64,000 nucleotides of DNA from Acidobacteriota bacterium (GTDB lineage Bacteria; Acidobacteriota; Terriglobia; Terriglobales; Acidobacteriaceae). The notes below the pieces were generated by a model that worked only from the letters and a program-made list of their open reading frames with translations, searched no databases and was not told the DNA's origin. Shown one piece after another: positions 37,062-46,182 of this stretch (its first letter is position 1; the number at the start of each line of letters is the position of its first letter). The DNA lies in the NCBI GenBank assembly GCA_021779935.1, contig JAJXZT010000001.1, positions 62,001 through 126,000 of the forward strand, read 5' to 3'. The position numbers and the translations under genes were made by a program.

Positions 37062-38057
37062 CTAACGATAAAATAGAACTCGACCGGGCCGAGCTTTGTA
37101 CTGTGCGGAAAATTGCTGCTTCAACTGCTCATATTGCGCAGACAAGTATATCCGCGCTCCGTACTTGAACTCCGCCCGATGATCGGAAAATCCTGATTTA
37201 AAGAATAACAATGGATTTTGAGGCTGACGATCGGTACCTCCTCCAAGATAAAACCTGGACAATCCCGCGGCTTTGCCGCGAATCGCAGCCTGATGCAATA
37301 TCAGCGTATTCGCGCCGTATTTTCTGCCTTCCAGGTCACAACCCGAAAGGTGATACTCCAGCAATCCGCCATCGCAAAGAAATATGGCGCCACCGATAAC
37401 ATGGTCGTTGTACCTGCACAACGCTAGTTCTGCCTTTTCCCAAGCAATCAGTTCTTCGAAGTATTCTGGAGGAAACAGATAAAATTCATCTGCACCCACG
37501 GCACGCATGGCATCGCAATAAAGCCGTCTGAATTGCAGTGCGCTTTCCCTGCCCCGCGCCCAGTCCACTGCAAGTCCAAGCTTTTCTGCCTTACGAATCG
37601 CAGTACGAACGCGCGTCTCGTATTCGGAGAACAAATCGTTGCTCTCCAGATCGACCCACACCGTCAATCGATCTTCAGTGACCTGGCCGCGGAAAAACCG
37701 CCAGTTCCGTAACATCGGATGGAAGCGGACGAATTCCACCACAATCGAATGGTCACGACACCACTCACCGAACGCTGTATTCGCTCGCTCAATAAAGTCC
37801 TGCTCCTCCGTATTGCAGATCGGACCGCCGTATGGATAAGGCGATTCAATGTCGTAGTAGTTGGTCCCGGGAATTTTCTTCCGATGAAAGAACACCAGGA
37901 ACTTCCGCTCACCTTCGCCGTACAACCAGTTCATCGACTCTGCCTCGTCGATTCGCTTCGCATCGACGAGCAGGAACTCTGGCGAGACGGTAGCGGCTCT
38001 GCTCTGGGCAGCAAAGGTATCAAGGACCGCCGCTGCCTCATTCGCGCTAACCAACAT
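37062..38057 (-). CDS. FemAB/GNAT-fold acyltransferase-like protein
   Basis: A 331-residue protein of the FemAB-like (duplicated GNAT) type. The second half carries CRYNDHVIGGAIFLCDGG, then LLEYHLSGCD and ANTLILHQAAIRGKAAGLSRFYLGGG, the strand and helix pattern of peptidoglycan bridge-forming or sugar N-acyltransferases. In nonulosonic acid loci an N-acetyltransferase (LegH) follows the 4-aminotransferase; none is recognisable here, so this protein could supply the N-acyl group. That is inference. It overlaps the small gene upstream by 11 bases and lies four bases before the broken methyltransferase. Confidence 0.65.
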   Translation of the reverse strand: MLVSANEAAAVLDTFAAQSRAATVSPEFLLVDAKRIDEAESMNWLYGEGERKFLVFFHRKKIPGTNYYDIESPYPYGGPICNTEEQDFIERANTAFGEWCRDHSIVVEFVRFHPMLRNWRFFRGQVTEDRLTVWVDLESNDLFSEYETRVRTAIRKAEKLGLAVDWARGRESALQFRRLYCDAMRAVGADEFYLFPPEYFEELIAWEKAELALCRYNDHVIGGAIFLCDGGLLEYHLSGCDLEGRKYGANTLILHQAAIRGKAAGLSRFYLGGGTDRQPQNPLLFFKSGFSDHRAEFKYGARIYLSAQYEQLKQQFSAQYKARPGRVLFYR

Positions 38058-38364
38058 CTGAGACCTCGATTAGATCGTCGATCTCATAGTCGCGTAAGGC
38101 AGATTTACCCGGATATTTCCGGTACTGCGTCGCCGAAATTCCTTTTTCTGTCGGATTTACGGCGAGAGTTTCCGGGCCATGGCACAGCGTGTGATCGGAA
38201 ATCTTCATCGCCAGCTCGAATGCATCCCCTGGCGTGGCTGTTGCTCTGTGGAATTTCACGCAACTCGCCCCTGCGGCAGCCACACCATGGACACACAGCA
38301 ATACCCGATCCAGCGATCTGCTATTAGTCACTTCAGCCTCGATTGCAGTATGTATCGGGTTCAT
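38047..38364 (-). CDS. Small protein of unknown function in the legionaminate operon
   Basis: A 105-residue protein from ATG 38364. It begins two bases after the end of the LegG fusion gene and ends 11 bases inside the FemAB-like gene, so it is a real, translationally coupled gene. I do not recognise a family. The middle VLLCVHGVAAAGASCVKFHRAT and the end NPTEKGISATQYRKYPGKSALRDYEIDDLIEV faintly recall the C-terminal linker of NeuB-type synthases (...PT..E....RRS...A..I..G). A remnant or a stand-alone adapter domain are both possible. No membrane segment or signal peptide is visible. Confidence 0.45.
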   Translation of the reverse strand: MNPIHTAIEAEVTNSRSLDRVLLCVHGVAAAGASCVKFHRATATPGDAFELAMKISDHTLCHGPETLAVNPTEKGISATQYRKYPGKSALRDYEIDDLIEVSDVG

Positions 38365-38366
38365 GA

Positions 38367-40601
38367 CTATCTTAAACGTGCAAACGCGGCAATCTTTTCA
38401 ACCATGTATGCCAATTCAGCTTCTTCCAGTCGTTGATCGATCGGAAGCGTCAAGATTGTCCGACTTAAAGATATATCCGCTTCCATGCCCGAGTTTTCAC
38501 GACCGCCGATTATAGGCCAATGCACGGGACAGTACACGCGATGTTCCTTCAGGTACGCCCGTAAATCATCACGAAGCCCGTTAAGTATCCTGACCGGATA
38601 ACCCAATGGCACCTCGCCGTCACGTAGGCGCATGAGCGGCTGTAATAGACCGCCAATGTCAGCCCGCTGAATATGCCTCTCAAGAATGCACCAGTTCTCG
38701 CGGCGTGCATTCGCAACTTTTACGAAATCGGTCCGTTGCATCAAGTATTTTGAAAGCCACGACATCTTCCTCGAACCATTCATGAGATCCAGCCGTTGCT
38801 CTGATTCTTCAAGCAACGAAATAAACAGTTGGTCCTGATCGCTATCGGCTCGCAATAATTTGCCGACGAGCTTTGCTGAGACAAATTCCTCATCCGCGTC
38901 CTCAAGATGGCATTGTATGGCGTCGTCGGAACCCAACAGCGCCCCATCCATCTGCGGAACAAATTTTCGATAGCTCGTTACCGCAAAATCTCCCGCCTGT
39001 CCAATTCCCAACGTAAGCCCCGCCTGAACACAATCCTCGATAATGAAGAACTGAGATTTTCGGCGAACATCTTTGAGCCACTGGCCAACGGCATCGTTAC
39101 GCAAGCCAAAATAGTGGATGTAGAGAAACGTCGAGCCCTCCAGGTCGACCGGCAGCGCTGCCGGCGTCGCCAGGTCACCGCCCATCGAGTAATAGCGCAC
39201 CTCAAATCCGAGGGACTCAAAAGGAGCAATCACTGATTCACAACAAAACGTCGGAAGGTAGGCAAGCAGCCTTCCACCGCGTTGCAGTATCGTTTCTAGA
39301 GCTACGCGAATCGCGGATCGTCCGCTATCTACCCATAAAAGATGCGATTTTGCGAAGGACGGAACCGAGTTGACGATATCCGCCTCGAACATCGAGGATC
39401 GAATTTCTAACTCCCCGCCCACTCGCAATGCCACCGTGGGCTTCGGCGGCTCGTCGTAGAAGCTCTTCGGTGTTCCAATATTTGCAGTCTTTAAAAATCG
39501 GACGATTTGCCGCGATGCGTCACAATTGCCATACGCGGAAACAGTTGACGGCAATTTCTTCCGGAATGGCTCGGACAAGGCAGTTCGTATCGCTTCGATT
39601 ATTGGTCCTGTCTCTTCCGGACAGTCAATCACTGATGACGCCCGCAGCCTTCCTTTCTGTCGGTTTCCGATGTTTACAGTCGCCGTCTTCAGTGCCGGTG
39701 CCTCCACTATGCCGCTCGAGGAATTGCCAATCACCACGTCGCAATACTTCATCATGCTCAAGTAACGGCGTTGTCCCAGGGATGTCACTACGGTTACGCG
39801 ATCGCGGCGGGTAGAAGCATACTCGTCGATCATTTTTGCAATCACTTGTCCGCCAGTGTCTGCGTTCGGCTTCGTAAATACGATCGAAGCCTCGGGAAAC
39901 TGGTCCAACGCATCGATCAAGGCTTTGGTGGAGTGTTCCGGTGGGATATCGCTCAGGGTTGCCGGATGATATGTAACAAGAAAAGTGGGTCGTCTCAATT
40001 CAAAGTTGAGATCGCGAGCCAATTCGTCGCGTACCATGAACTTCAGTCGCACGATGTTGTCGAGCCCGGGATCCCCAAAATTCAGCACGCGGGCTGGTTC
40101 CTCGCCCATCCGGATTACCCGCTCACGGTAGGGCTCCGCAGCCACAAAGTGGTAACTCGACATTTTCGTAATCGCATGACGGATACTATCGTCAATTGCA
40201 CCTTCCGTGACTTCTCCACCGGAAATATGTGCAATGGGGATTCTCGCCATCATTGCGGCTGTGGCCGCCACAAGTATTTCGAACCGGTCACCAAGCACGA
40301 CGACCAGATCGGGAGAGCTTTTGTGAAAGATCCCGGCGAAATCGATAAGGCCTGCTCCCATCGACTTCGTTATAGCTTCGGGTGTGTCAGAGTTTAGATC
40401 AATATTGGCGCGTGCATCGATCTTGAAACCATCTTCCTCGATGCATTTGTAGGTGTTTCCGTAGGCCGGCGATAAGTGCATTCCGGTCACAACCACCTGC
40501 AAAATAAGATCCGGATCGTTCTGGATTTCTTTCATGATCCAGAACAGCAGGCCGTATTCCGCCCTGCTACCAGTCACGACGCAGATCTTCCGTCTAGCCA
40601 C
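38367..40601 (-). CDS. LegG-type hydrolysing UDP/GDP-sugar 2-epimerase fused to DegT-family aminotransferase-like domain
   Basis: A 744-residue fusion. Residues 1-385 form a NeuC/LegG-type 2-epimerase: KICVVTGSRAEYGLLFWIMKE, VVTGMHLSPAYG, VVLGDRFEILVAATAAM and GNSSSGIVEAP. It removes the nucleotide and epimerises the diamino sugar before condensation with pyruvate. Residues about 400-744 resemble a DegT/DnrJ/EryC1 aminotransferase: WVDSGRSAIRVAL, LPTFCCESVIAPF, FFIIEDCVQAGLTLG, and a lysine in TSYRKFVPQMDGALL where the PLP-binding lysine is expected. LegC upstream is a separate aminotransferase, so the extra domain may make a further amino-sugar modification. Confidence 0.8.
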   Translation of the reverse strand: MARRKICVVTGSRAEYGLLFWIMKEIQNDPDLILQVVVTGMHLSPAYGNTYKCIEEDGFKIDARANIDLNSDTPEAITKSMGAGLIDFAGIFHKSSPDLVVVLGDRFEILVAATAAMMARIPIAHISGGEVTEGAIDDSIRHAITKMSSYHFVAAEPYRERVIRMGEEPARVLNFGDPGLDNIVRLKFMVRDELARDLNFELRRPTFLVTYHPATLSDIPPEHSTKALIDALDQFPEASIVFTKPNADTGGQVIAKMIDEYASTRRDRVTVVTSLGQRRYLSMMKYCDVVIGNSSSGIVEAPALKTATVNIGNRQKGRLRASSVIDCPEETGPIIEAIRTALSEPFRKKLPSTVSAYGNCDASRQIVRFLKTANIGTPKSFYDEPPKPTVALRVGGELEIRSSMFEADIVNSVPSFAKSHLLWVDSGRSAIRVALETILQRGGRLLAYLPTFCCESVIAPFESLGFEVRYYSMGGDLATPAALPVDLEGSTFLYIHYFGLRNDAVGQWLKDVRRKSQFFIIEDCVQAGLTLGIGQAGDFAVTSYRKFVPQMDGALLGSDDAIQCHLEDADEEFVSAKLVGKLLRADSDQDQLFISLLEESEQRLDLMNGSRKMSWLSKYLMQRTDFVKVANARRENWCILERHIQRADIGGLLQPLMRLRDGEVPLGYPVRILNGLRDDLRAYLKEHRVYCPVHWPIIGGRENSGMEADISLSRTILTLPIDQRLEEAELAYMVEKIAAFARLR

Positions 40602-40604
40602 GAG

Positions 40605-41801
40605 TCACTTCTCCGACGCACTGCTTGGTATGTTTACGATTCTCTTCTCCAGGCTCTCCGCGACCGGCAGCTCCATGCGAGGACAGTTCTCGTACATGGG
40701 CAGCCGCGACATCAACGTCCAAACCGGCCGGGTCATAATTCCATCCTTGATGGTAGCGTCGAGCAGGGCGTCACGCTGCGTGGCAAACTCTTCGTCCAGC
40801 AGCAAGGCGTTGAGCCAGTAGTTGCTCTGCGTCAACGGTGGTTCCGCGATGAGTTGGACTCCGGGCACCGAGGCGAACGCAACCCGGTAGCACTCGTGGA
40901 GCAAGCGCTTGGCAACAATAAATTTTGGGAGCTGCTCTAGCTGCGCACAGCCGAGTGCCGCATTCAAATTCGGCATTCTGAAGTTGTAACCGACCTGGTC
41001 GTGGAAGTATCGCCACGGATGGGGCTGGCGCGCCGTTGTGGTGATGTGCTTGGCAACTCTTCCCTCTTCTTCATTTTGGAAGAGCAGTGCGCCGCCGCCG
41101 CCTGTTGTGATGATCTTGTTCCCGTTAAAGCTCAGGACTCCGATTCGGCCCAGTGTTCCCACGTGACGGCCTTTGTAATAGGAACCGAGTCCTTCTGCGG
41201 CATCCTCGACGACTTCGATCTTCCACCGAGAGGCCACCTCGAGCAGTGGATCCATGTCCACTGGGTGCCCGAAGGTATGCATCGGCACTACCGCCCGGAT
41301 CGGCCGGCCAGTGACACGGTTTATGCAGCCGCAGGACGAAGTTTCCGCGATTTCGTCGAGGTACTCGACGAGCCGCCCCGAGTCGATGCCCAGTGTCTGT
41401 TGGCTGCTGTCCACGAAATGAGGAAATGCTCCCAAGTAGGCTACTGCGTTGGCTGTGGCGACAAAGGTTAGCGCGGGAATAAGGACTTCGTCGCCCGGTT
41501 GCACACCGCTCAGCTTCAGAGCTATTTGCAGAGCTGCAGTGCCGTTCACCACCGCAACGACGCGTTTTGACCCTGTAAATTCCGCCAATTCCTGTTCAAA
41601 CCGGTCAACATAAGCGCCTACGGAAGACACCCAGCCCGTATCAATGCAGTCGACTAGATATTCACGCTCTCTGCCGGCGAAGCGAGGCTGGTGGAGCGTA
41701 TGCGGAACCTGCTGTGAGTCCAAGACGGAACGCAGGGTCCGGACGATCGTTTCAATGGAAAATCCCTGATTAGAGGTTGTACGAACTGGACTTATAGCCA
41801 T
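40605..41801 (-). CDS. legC: LegC-family PLP aminotransferase
   Basis: A 398-residue DegT/DnrJ/EryC1-type aminotransferase of the LegC branch. It shows PRFAGREREYLVDCIDTGWVSSVGAYVDRFE (family opening), NGTAALQIAL, VPMHTFGHPVDMDPLLEVA, and VVEDAAEGLGSYY followed by SFNGNKIITTGGGGALL with the PLP lysine. LegC aminates the 4-keto group of the LegB product. The start at ATG 41801 lies about 30 bases inside legB; the longer frame to 41867 is within legB. It is followed three bases later by the LegG fusion gene. Confidence 0.85.
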   Translation of the reverse strand: MAISPVRTTSNQGFSIETIVRTLRSVLDSQQVPHTLHQPRFAGREREYLVDCIDTGWVSSVGAYVDRFEQELAEFTGSKRVVAVVNGTAALQIALKLSGVQPGDEVLIPALTFVATANAVAYLGAFPHFVDSSQQTLGIDSGRLVEYLDEIAETSSCGCINRVTGRPIRAVVPMHTFGHPVDMDPLLEVASRWKIEVVEDAAEGLGSYYKGRHVGTLGRIGVLSFNGNKIITTGGGGALLFQNEEEGRVAKHITTTARQPHPWRYFHDQVGYNFRMPNLNAALGCAQLEQLPKFIVAKRLLHECYRVAFASVPGVQLIAEPPLTQSNYWLNALLLDEEFATQRDALLDATIKDGIMTRPVWTLMSRLPMYENCPRMELPVAESLEKRIVNIPSSASEK

Positions 41802-42780
41802 GCAGCTTTCCTGACTCCGTAAACCAACGGATAGTTTCCGCAAGACCGCGGCGGAATCCTTCCACACCTTTGTACTCCGGCTGCCAGCCTAGGAGATGTC
41901 GCGCTTTGCTGTTATTGGAAAGTAGCCGGTTCACTTCGCTGTTCAAAGGACGGACCCGGACCTCGTCTTCAACCGGCTCGACCGTGGCTCCCATCAGCTC
42001 AGCAATCATCTTGAGAGTGTCGCCAATGGAAACCTCAAATCCACTACCGAGGTTGATCGTTTGCCCCACTCCCTGTTCTGACTCGAGTGCCGCTACAAAG
42101 CCCTTAGCCGTGTCGGTGACGAAGCTGAAGTCGCGCGTAGGGTGCAGCGATCCCAGGTGGATCTTTCGCGCACCACTCGCGATTTGGGTGATGATCGTCG
42201 GTATCACCGCTCGCGCCGACTGTCGCGGGCCGTAGGTGTTAAAGGGACGCACGACTATCACCGGCGTCTCAAACGAGTAGTAGAAGGAAAGCGCAATCTG
42301 ATCGGCGCCGATCTTGCTCGCAGAATAAGGTGACTGGCCAACCAATGGGTGTTCCTCTGTAATAGGAACAAACTGCGCCGTACCGTATACCTCGCTGGTG
42401 GAGGCGTGTATGACGCGCTGGATACCGAGCTGCCTCGCCGCCTGAACCACATTCAGCGTGCCCTTCACATTCGTATCCACATAGGTATCCGGAGAATGGT
42501 ACGAGTACGGGATCGCGATCAGCGCCGCCAGATGGAGCACGGCATCACAGTCTTCCATCGCCTTATGGACCCCGTGGGGGTCGCGGATATCCCCAGCAAA
42601 TACATCCAGTTCCCGGCGCGTCGCCTCGGGAAGGTCGTCAAGCCATCCCCACCGATTAAATGAGTTGTACTGCACGAAAGCTCGCGTGGCGTAACCCTGT
42701 TTGAGCAGGTACTCCACCAGGTGTGAGCCTATAAAACCACCTGCTCCTGTTACGAGAACCCTCTTGTACGTAGGTTTCAA
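41770..42780 (-). CDS. legB: LegB-type NAD-dependent 4,6-dehydratase
   Basis: A 336-residue extended SDR. The NAD-binding VLVTGAGGFIGSHLVEYLL is near residue 8, and ASTSEVYG with the following YSASKIGAD supplies the Ser/Tyr/Lys active site. The FVQYNSFNRWGWLD segment and RPFNTYGPRQSARAVIPTII match LegB dehydratases, which form the 4-keto-6-deoxy intermediate. The start is uncertain: a TTG at 42780 gives the family N-terminus, while an upstream TTG at 42870 would add 30 residues of poor quality. It is the first gene of the leftward operon and is divergent from the chain-length gene. Confidence 0.85.
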   Translation of the reverse strand: MKPTYKRVLVTGAGGFIGSHLVEYLLKQGYATRAFVQYNSFNRWGWLDDLPEATRRELDVFAGDIRDPHGVHKAMEDCDAVLHLAALIAIPYSYHSPDTYVDTNVKGTLNVVQAARQLGIQRVIHASTSEVYGTAQFVPITEEHPLVGQSPYSASKIGADQIALSFYYSFETPVIVVRPFNTYGPRQSARAVIPTIITQIASGARKIHLGSLHPTRDFSFVTDTAKGFVAALESEQGVGQTINLGSGFEVSIGDTLKMIAELMGATVEPVEDEVRVRPLNSEVNRLLSNNSKARHLLGWQPEYKGVEGFRRGLAETIRWFTESGKLHGYKSSSYNL

Positions 42781-43518
42781 AGTGAATTCACCCGAAAAGC
42801 AATTAGTCGGCAGTATGCCGGCATGTGCAAGTGAAGTTAAACAATTCTTGCAGTGCTCAAGCCATGCCAAAAGCGGCGGCTACTGAATCCGAGATGTTTC
42901 GCCTTCCACAGTAGCAACCGAAGATTGAGATGCAGGCCGCCGTCTGAAAGCGAAGCGGAAATGCAACGTTACCGATCCCGAAAACCGCGTCAACTTCATC
43001 CGCAGATGCCTGCCGTGGCGGGAAACACTCCACAAATCGGACGCCAAATGGCACTAACTATCTGAAAACATTACCGCGTCAATACCATGTCACAAGAGAA
43101 TTTGCCCCGTCAAGTCCGAACTATTCGGCAGATCACGCGAATCCTCGTGGTTTCGAATCGTTTCAAATTGCAATGCAAATCGCAACCTGTAATTTGTCAC
43201 GCCGGCCAGGCGCCGATAGGCAAGTTCACCTCATCAACGGCGATCGCGCTCGATCATTCAACCATCGCTTTGCTCGCAAGCTCCGATGCTCTCGATGCTC
43301 CGGCCCTCCGCTCCAGATAATCCGACAGTTTCCCGATGAAGCAAAACAGTTCTCGCAATCCCATAAAAACCAACTACTTTCCGCGGAGATCCAAATTATG
43401 CAGTCTAGCGCTGGAAGTTTTCCGGACAGCAATGGATTATTGTATATTGCAGCTACGACAGCGACATCTCTGTGTCGTTCCGTAAGCGAAGCAGGAAAAC
43501 GTTCGAATTGAACTGGAT
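42781..43518. other. Divergent intergenic region, legB / chain-length gene
   Basis: About 740 bases without a credible gene. It must hold promoters for the leftward legB operon and for the rightward chain-length gene. The half near 43200-43500 is AT-richer (ATTATTGTATATTGC). No duplicated operators or RNA structure could be picked out by eye. Confidence 0.5.
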
Positions 43519-44763
43519 ATGACAACAGACACAAACATTGAGGGCGTAGGCGAGCCGAGAGAAAGCCAGGAAACAACCCCACAGGCCCCGACCGGAGCGA
43601 ATTCCGAGATCGACTTGCTGGACGTGCTGCTGACACTCGCGCGGCGCAAATGGTTCATCATCACGTTCTGCGGAATCTTCGGAGTGGCGGCGGTGGTAAT
43701 GACCTTGCGGTCGCCGAACGTGTACACCGCGAAAACAACAATTTTGCCGCCGCAACAGGGTTCCTCGATGTCGTCTCTGTTATCCGGCCAGATGGGACTA
43801 TTGGCTGGGCTGGCTGGCAAGGACGTTGGACTAAAGAGTCCGTCCGATGTTTATATCGCGATGCTGCGCAGCGACACAGCTGCTGACGACTTAATCAAGC
43901 AGTTTGACCTGGAGAAGGTCTACAAAACTAAATACCTCGTGGACGCGCGGCAGCGGTTGCGTGCGCAAAGCGTGATCAATACGACGGCAGAGGGACTTCT
44001 CAGCGTCGCTTTTACGGACAAGAACCCGAAGCTTGCCGCGGAAATCGCCAACGCATACGTCGACGAATTACACTCGATGAATGCTCGGCTGGCGACGACG
44101 GAAGCTGCTCAACGTCGTGTGTTCTTTGAAGGGCAGCTCAAGACCGCCAAGGACAATCTCGCTGATGCGGAAGTTGCCCTGAAGCAAACGCAGTTAAAGA
44201 CCGGGATGCTTGACCTGGACGCGCAGTCGAAATTGATTCTGACGTCGGTCGCAACGCTCAAGGCGGAGATTTCGGCAAAGGAAGTACAGATCCAGGGCAT
44301 GCGCTCCTTCGCAACGGCAGATAATCCCGACCTGCAGGTTGCCGAGACGGAACTGGCTGCACTCCGCGGCCAACTCTCCAAACTAGTGCGCGACAATAAC
44401 GTTCCCGAAGGTGACATCGATATTCCGACAACGAAGATTCCGCAAGCTGGACTTGAATACGTTCGGCGCTTGCGTGACGTGAAGTACTACGAAACCTTAT
44501 ACGAGCTTATGGCCAAACAATACGAAGCCGCCAAGCTCGACGAAGCGAGGAGCGTTCCGCTGATACAGGTTGTCGATCCAGCATTGACGCCAGAGAGAAA
44601 GTCCGGTCCGCCGCGGACGATTATCGTGCTGCTGACGGGAATCGCAGCATTCGTAATTTCGTGCTTCTGGGTATTGATCTCGGAAGAGTATCGCCAGCGC
44701 ACAGCAAACGATCATACACACTCCAAGATCGAACTTCTCAAGCGGCAATTATTTAGCAGATAA
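43519..44763 (+). CDS. Wzz/GumC-type polysaccharide chain-length determinant
   Basis: A 414-residue membrane protein with the PCP layout: a short cytosolic start, a helix at about 45-65 (WFIITFCGIFGVAAVVM), a long periplasmic domain with coiled-coil helices (about 200-260) and a second helix at about 370-390 (TIIVLLTGIAAFVISCFWVL). No tyrosine autokinase domain follows, so it is of the Wzz rather than Wzc kind. It sets polymer length together with the Wzy-like polymerase encoded next. The start ATG is preceded by GAACTGGAT, a weak ribosome binding site. Confidence 0.85.
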   Translation: MTTDTNIEGVGEPRESQETTPQAPTGANSEIDLLDVLLTLARRKWFIITFCGIFGVAAVVMTLRSPNVYTAKTTILPPQQGSSMSSLLSGQMGLLAGLAGKDVGLKSPSDVYIAMLRSDTAADDLIKQFDLEKVYKTKYLVDARQRLRAQSVINTTAEGLLSVAFTDKNPKLAAEIANAYVDELHSMNARLATTEAAQRRVFFEGQLKTAKDNLADAEVALKQTQLKTGMLDLDAQSKLILTSVATLKAEISAKEVQIQGMRSFATADNPDLQVAETELAALRGQLSKLVRDNNVPEGDIDIPTTKIPQAGLEYVRRLRDVKYYETLYELMAKQYEAAKLDEARSVPLIQVVDPALTPERKSGPPRTIIVLLTGIAAFVISCFWVLISEEYRQRTANDHTHSKIELLKRQLFSR

Positions 44764-44924
44764 GTTTTGGTGAGATAAGACGTTGTGGCCCCAAGGATCT
44801 ACAGCGTTTGTTGCCGGGGAGGATGGTTGACTCAACATCCAGCGTAATGATTTTGCCAAGGTGGGCAGGAACACAATAATGCGGGTGGATTTGTCAACCA
44901 AAAGACGAGGTACGACCAACTAGC

Positions 44925-46151
44925 TTGACACGATTACTCAATTTCTCTTTATTCGCGTTGCTATTTGTCATTGTGTTTGACCCGGGCGATAAGGTCACAC
45001 ATTTGAAAGTACCTGTATTCGTGCTAGCCTTTGTATTTTGGATTGCAGGAATGATTCTGCGAAAAAGAATACCGCGGATTCGCCCCGAGCTTTTGTTGTA
45101 CGTGCTTGCGCTTGGCATTATTCTGCCGCTCCTGTCCGTCCTCGTGTATTTCATCCGGGGAGGACTCTTCAATGAACTGTTCTACGGCTTCAACTTCCTG
45201 AAATCATATCTATTCCTCGGTCTGGCTTTACTTCTCAGCGCAGAGAAGATTGACCTTCAGAAGCCGTTATCCGTTGTTCTGAGTCTGCTCTCAATTGCTA
45301 TCATTGTGATAGGGAAAATTGCCTCCTCAAGCAGCGCGGCGTATTTTTTCTTATGGGAGTTTGGCCATAAGTATCAGGTGCTATACCTCGGCCAGCGGCA
45401 ATACGGCAACTTTCGGTACATGTATACGTACTTTATCAGTTCTCCAATCCTGGTCATGGCGCTAGCGTATTTCTCTTACCAAGTTCTTCACACTAAGGCC
45501 CGTGCACGATTTTGGAACATTTGTCTCCTTGTGCTCAACATGGTCGGCATGTTTCGCGCGGGAACACGCAATGACATGATTGCGTCCGCTGCGGTGCCTA
45601 TGGTCGTTTTCTTCTGGTATTCGACCAAAAAAATAAAGTTCGCAGCCGTTGCATTTATTGCTATCGGGATCATGATCGGACTATATCCCAAGGTGATTGT
45701 GGACCTATTTTCAACAAAGGATATATCCAACTCGGTGCGTGTTCACCTGGTAAGCGACTATAAGACTATACTGTCAAACCCAACAGACTTTCTTGCGGGC
45801 CAAGGAGTGGGATCCTACTTTATTTCATCGACCCGAACAGACTATATTTCGATCTCTGAAGTCAGTTATCTTGAACTGTTGCGCGAATACGGCTTGCTAT
45901 TGTATATTCCATTTCTTTTGCTTTTGATGCTTCCGCTTGTCCGGTTGCTGAACTCTCAATACCGCTCCTACCATTATTTGTTTCTTGCATTCGGATTCTA
46001 TTTACTAATGGGCGTGTCTGACCCGATGCTCGTATCATCCGACGGGATGTGTATTCTTTCCATCATAGCGTGCTGTGCATTTGGGAAAAACATCAAGCGG
46101 TTCTCTCAAGGGGATACCTCGGAGACTGTTCTCGCCTCATCCGGCAGTTGA
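44925..46151 (+). CDS. O-antigen/capsule polymerase or ligase (Wzy/WaaL-like)
   Basis: A 408-residue protein with about eleven hydrophobic helices and a large loop near residues 250-320 (YPKVIVDLFSTKDISNSVRVHLVSDYKT), the layout of O-antigen polymerases. The segment GQGVGSYFIS ... EVSYLELLREYGLLLYIPFLLLL resembles the Wzy_C/WaaL region. The start is a TTG at 44925 shortly after an in-frame stop; the exact start is uncertain. It lies between the Wzz-like gene and a GT2 gene. Its base composition is AT-richer than the left half of the window, in line with transfer. Confidence 0.75.
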   Translation: MTRLLNFSLFALLFVIVFDPGDKVTHLKVPVFVLAFVFWIAGMILRKRIPRIRPELLLYVLALGIILPLLSVLVYFIRGGLFNELFYGFNFLKSYLFLGLALLLSAEKIDLQKPLSVVLSLLSIAIIVIGKIASSSSAAYFFLWEFGHKYQVLYLGQRQYGNFRYMYTYFISSPILVMALAYFSYQVLHTKARARFWNICLLVLNMVGMFRAGTRNDMIASAAVPMVVFFWYSTKKIKFAAVAFIAIGIMIGLYPKVIVDLFSTKDISNSVRVHLVSDYKTILSNPTDFLAGQGVGSYFISSTRTDYISISEVSYLELLREYGLLLYIPFLLLLMLPLVRLLNSQYRSYHYLFLAFGFYLLMGVSDPMLVSSDGMCILSIIACCAFGKNIKRFSQGDTSETVLASSGS

Positions 46152-46182
46152 GTACTTTGACGCATTCGCCTTACATCGACCT

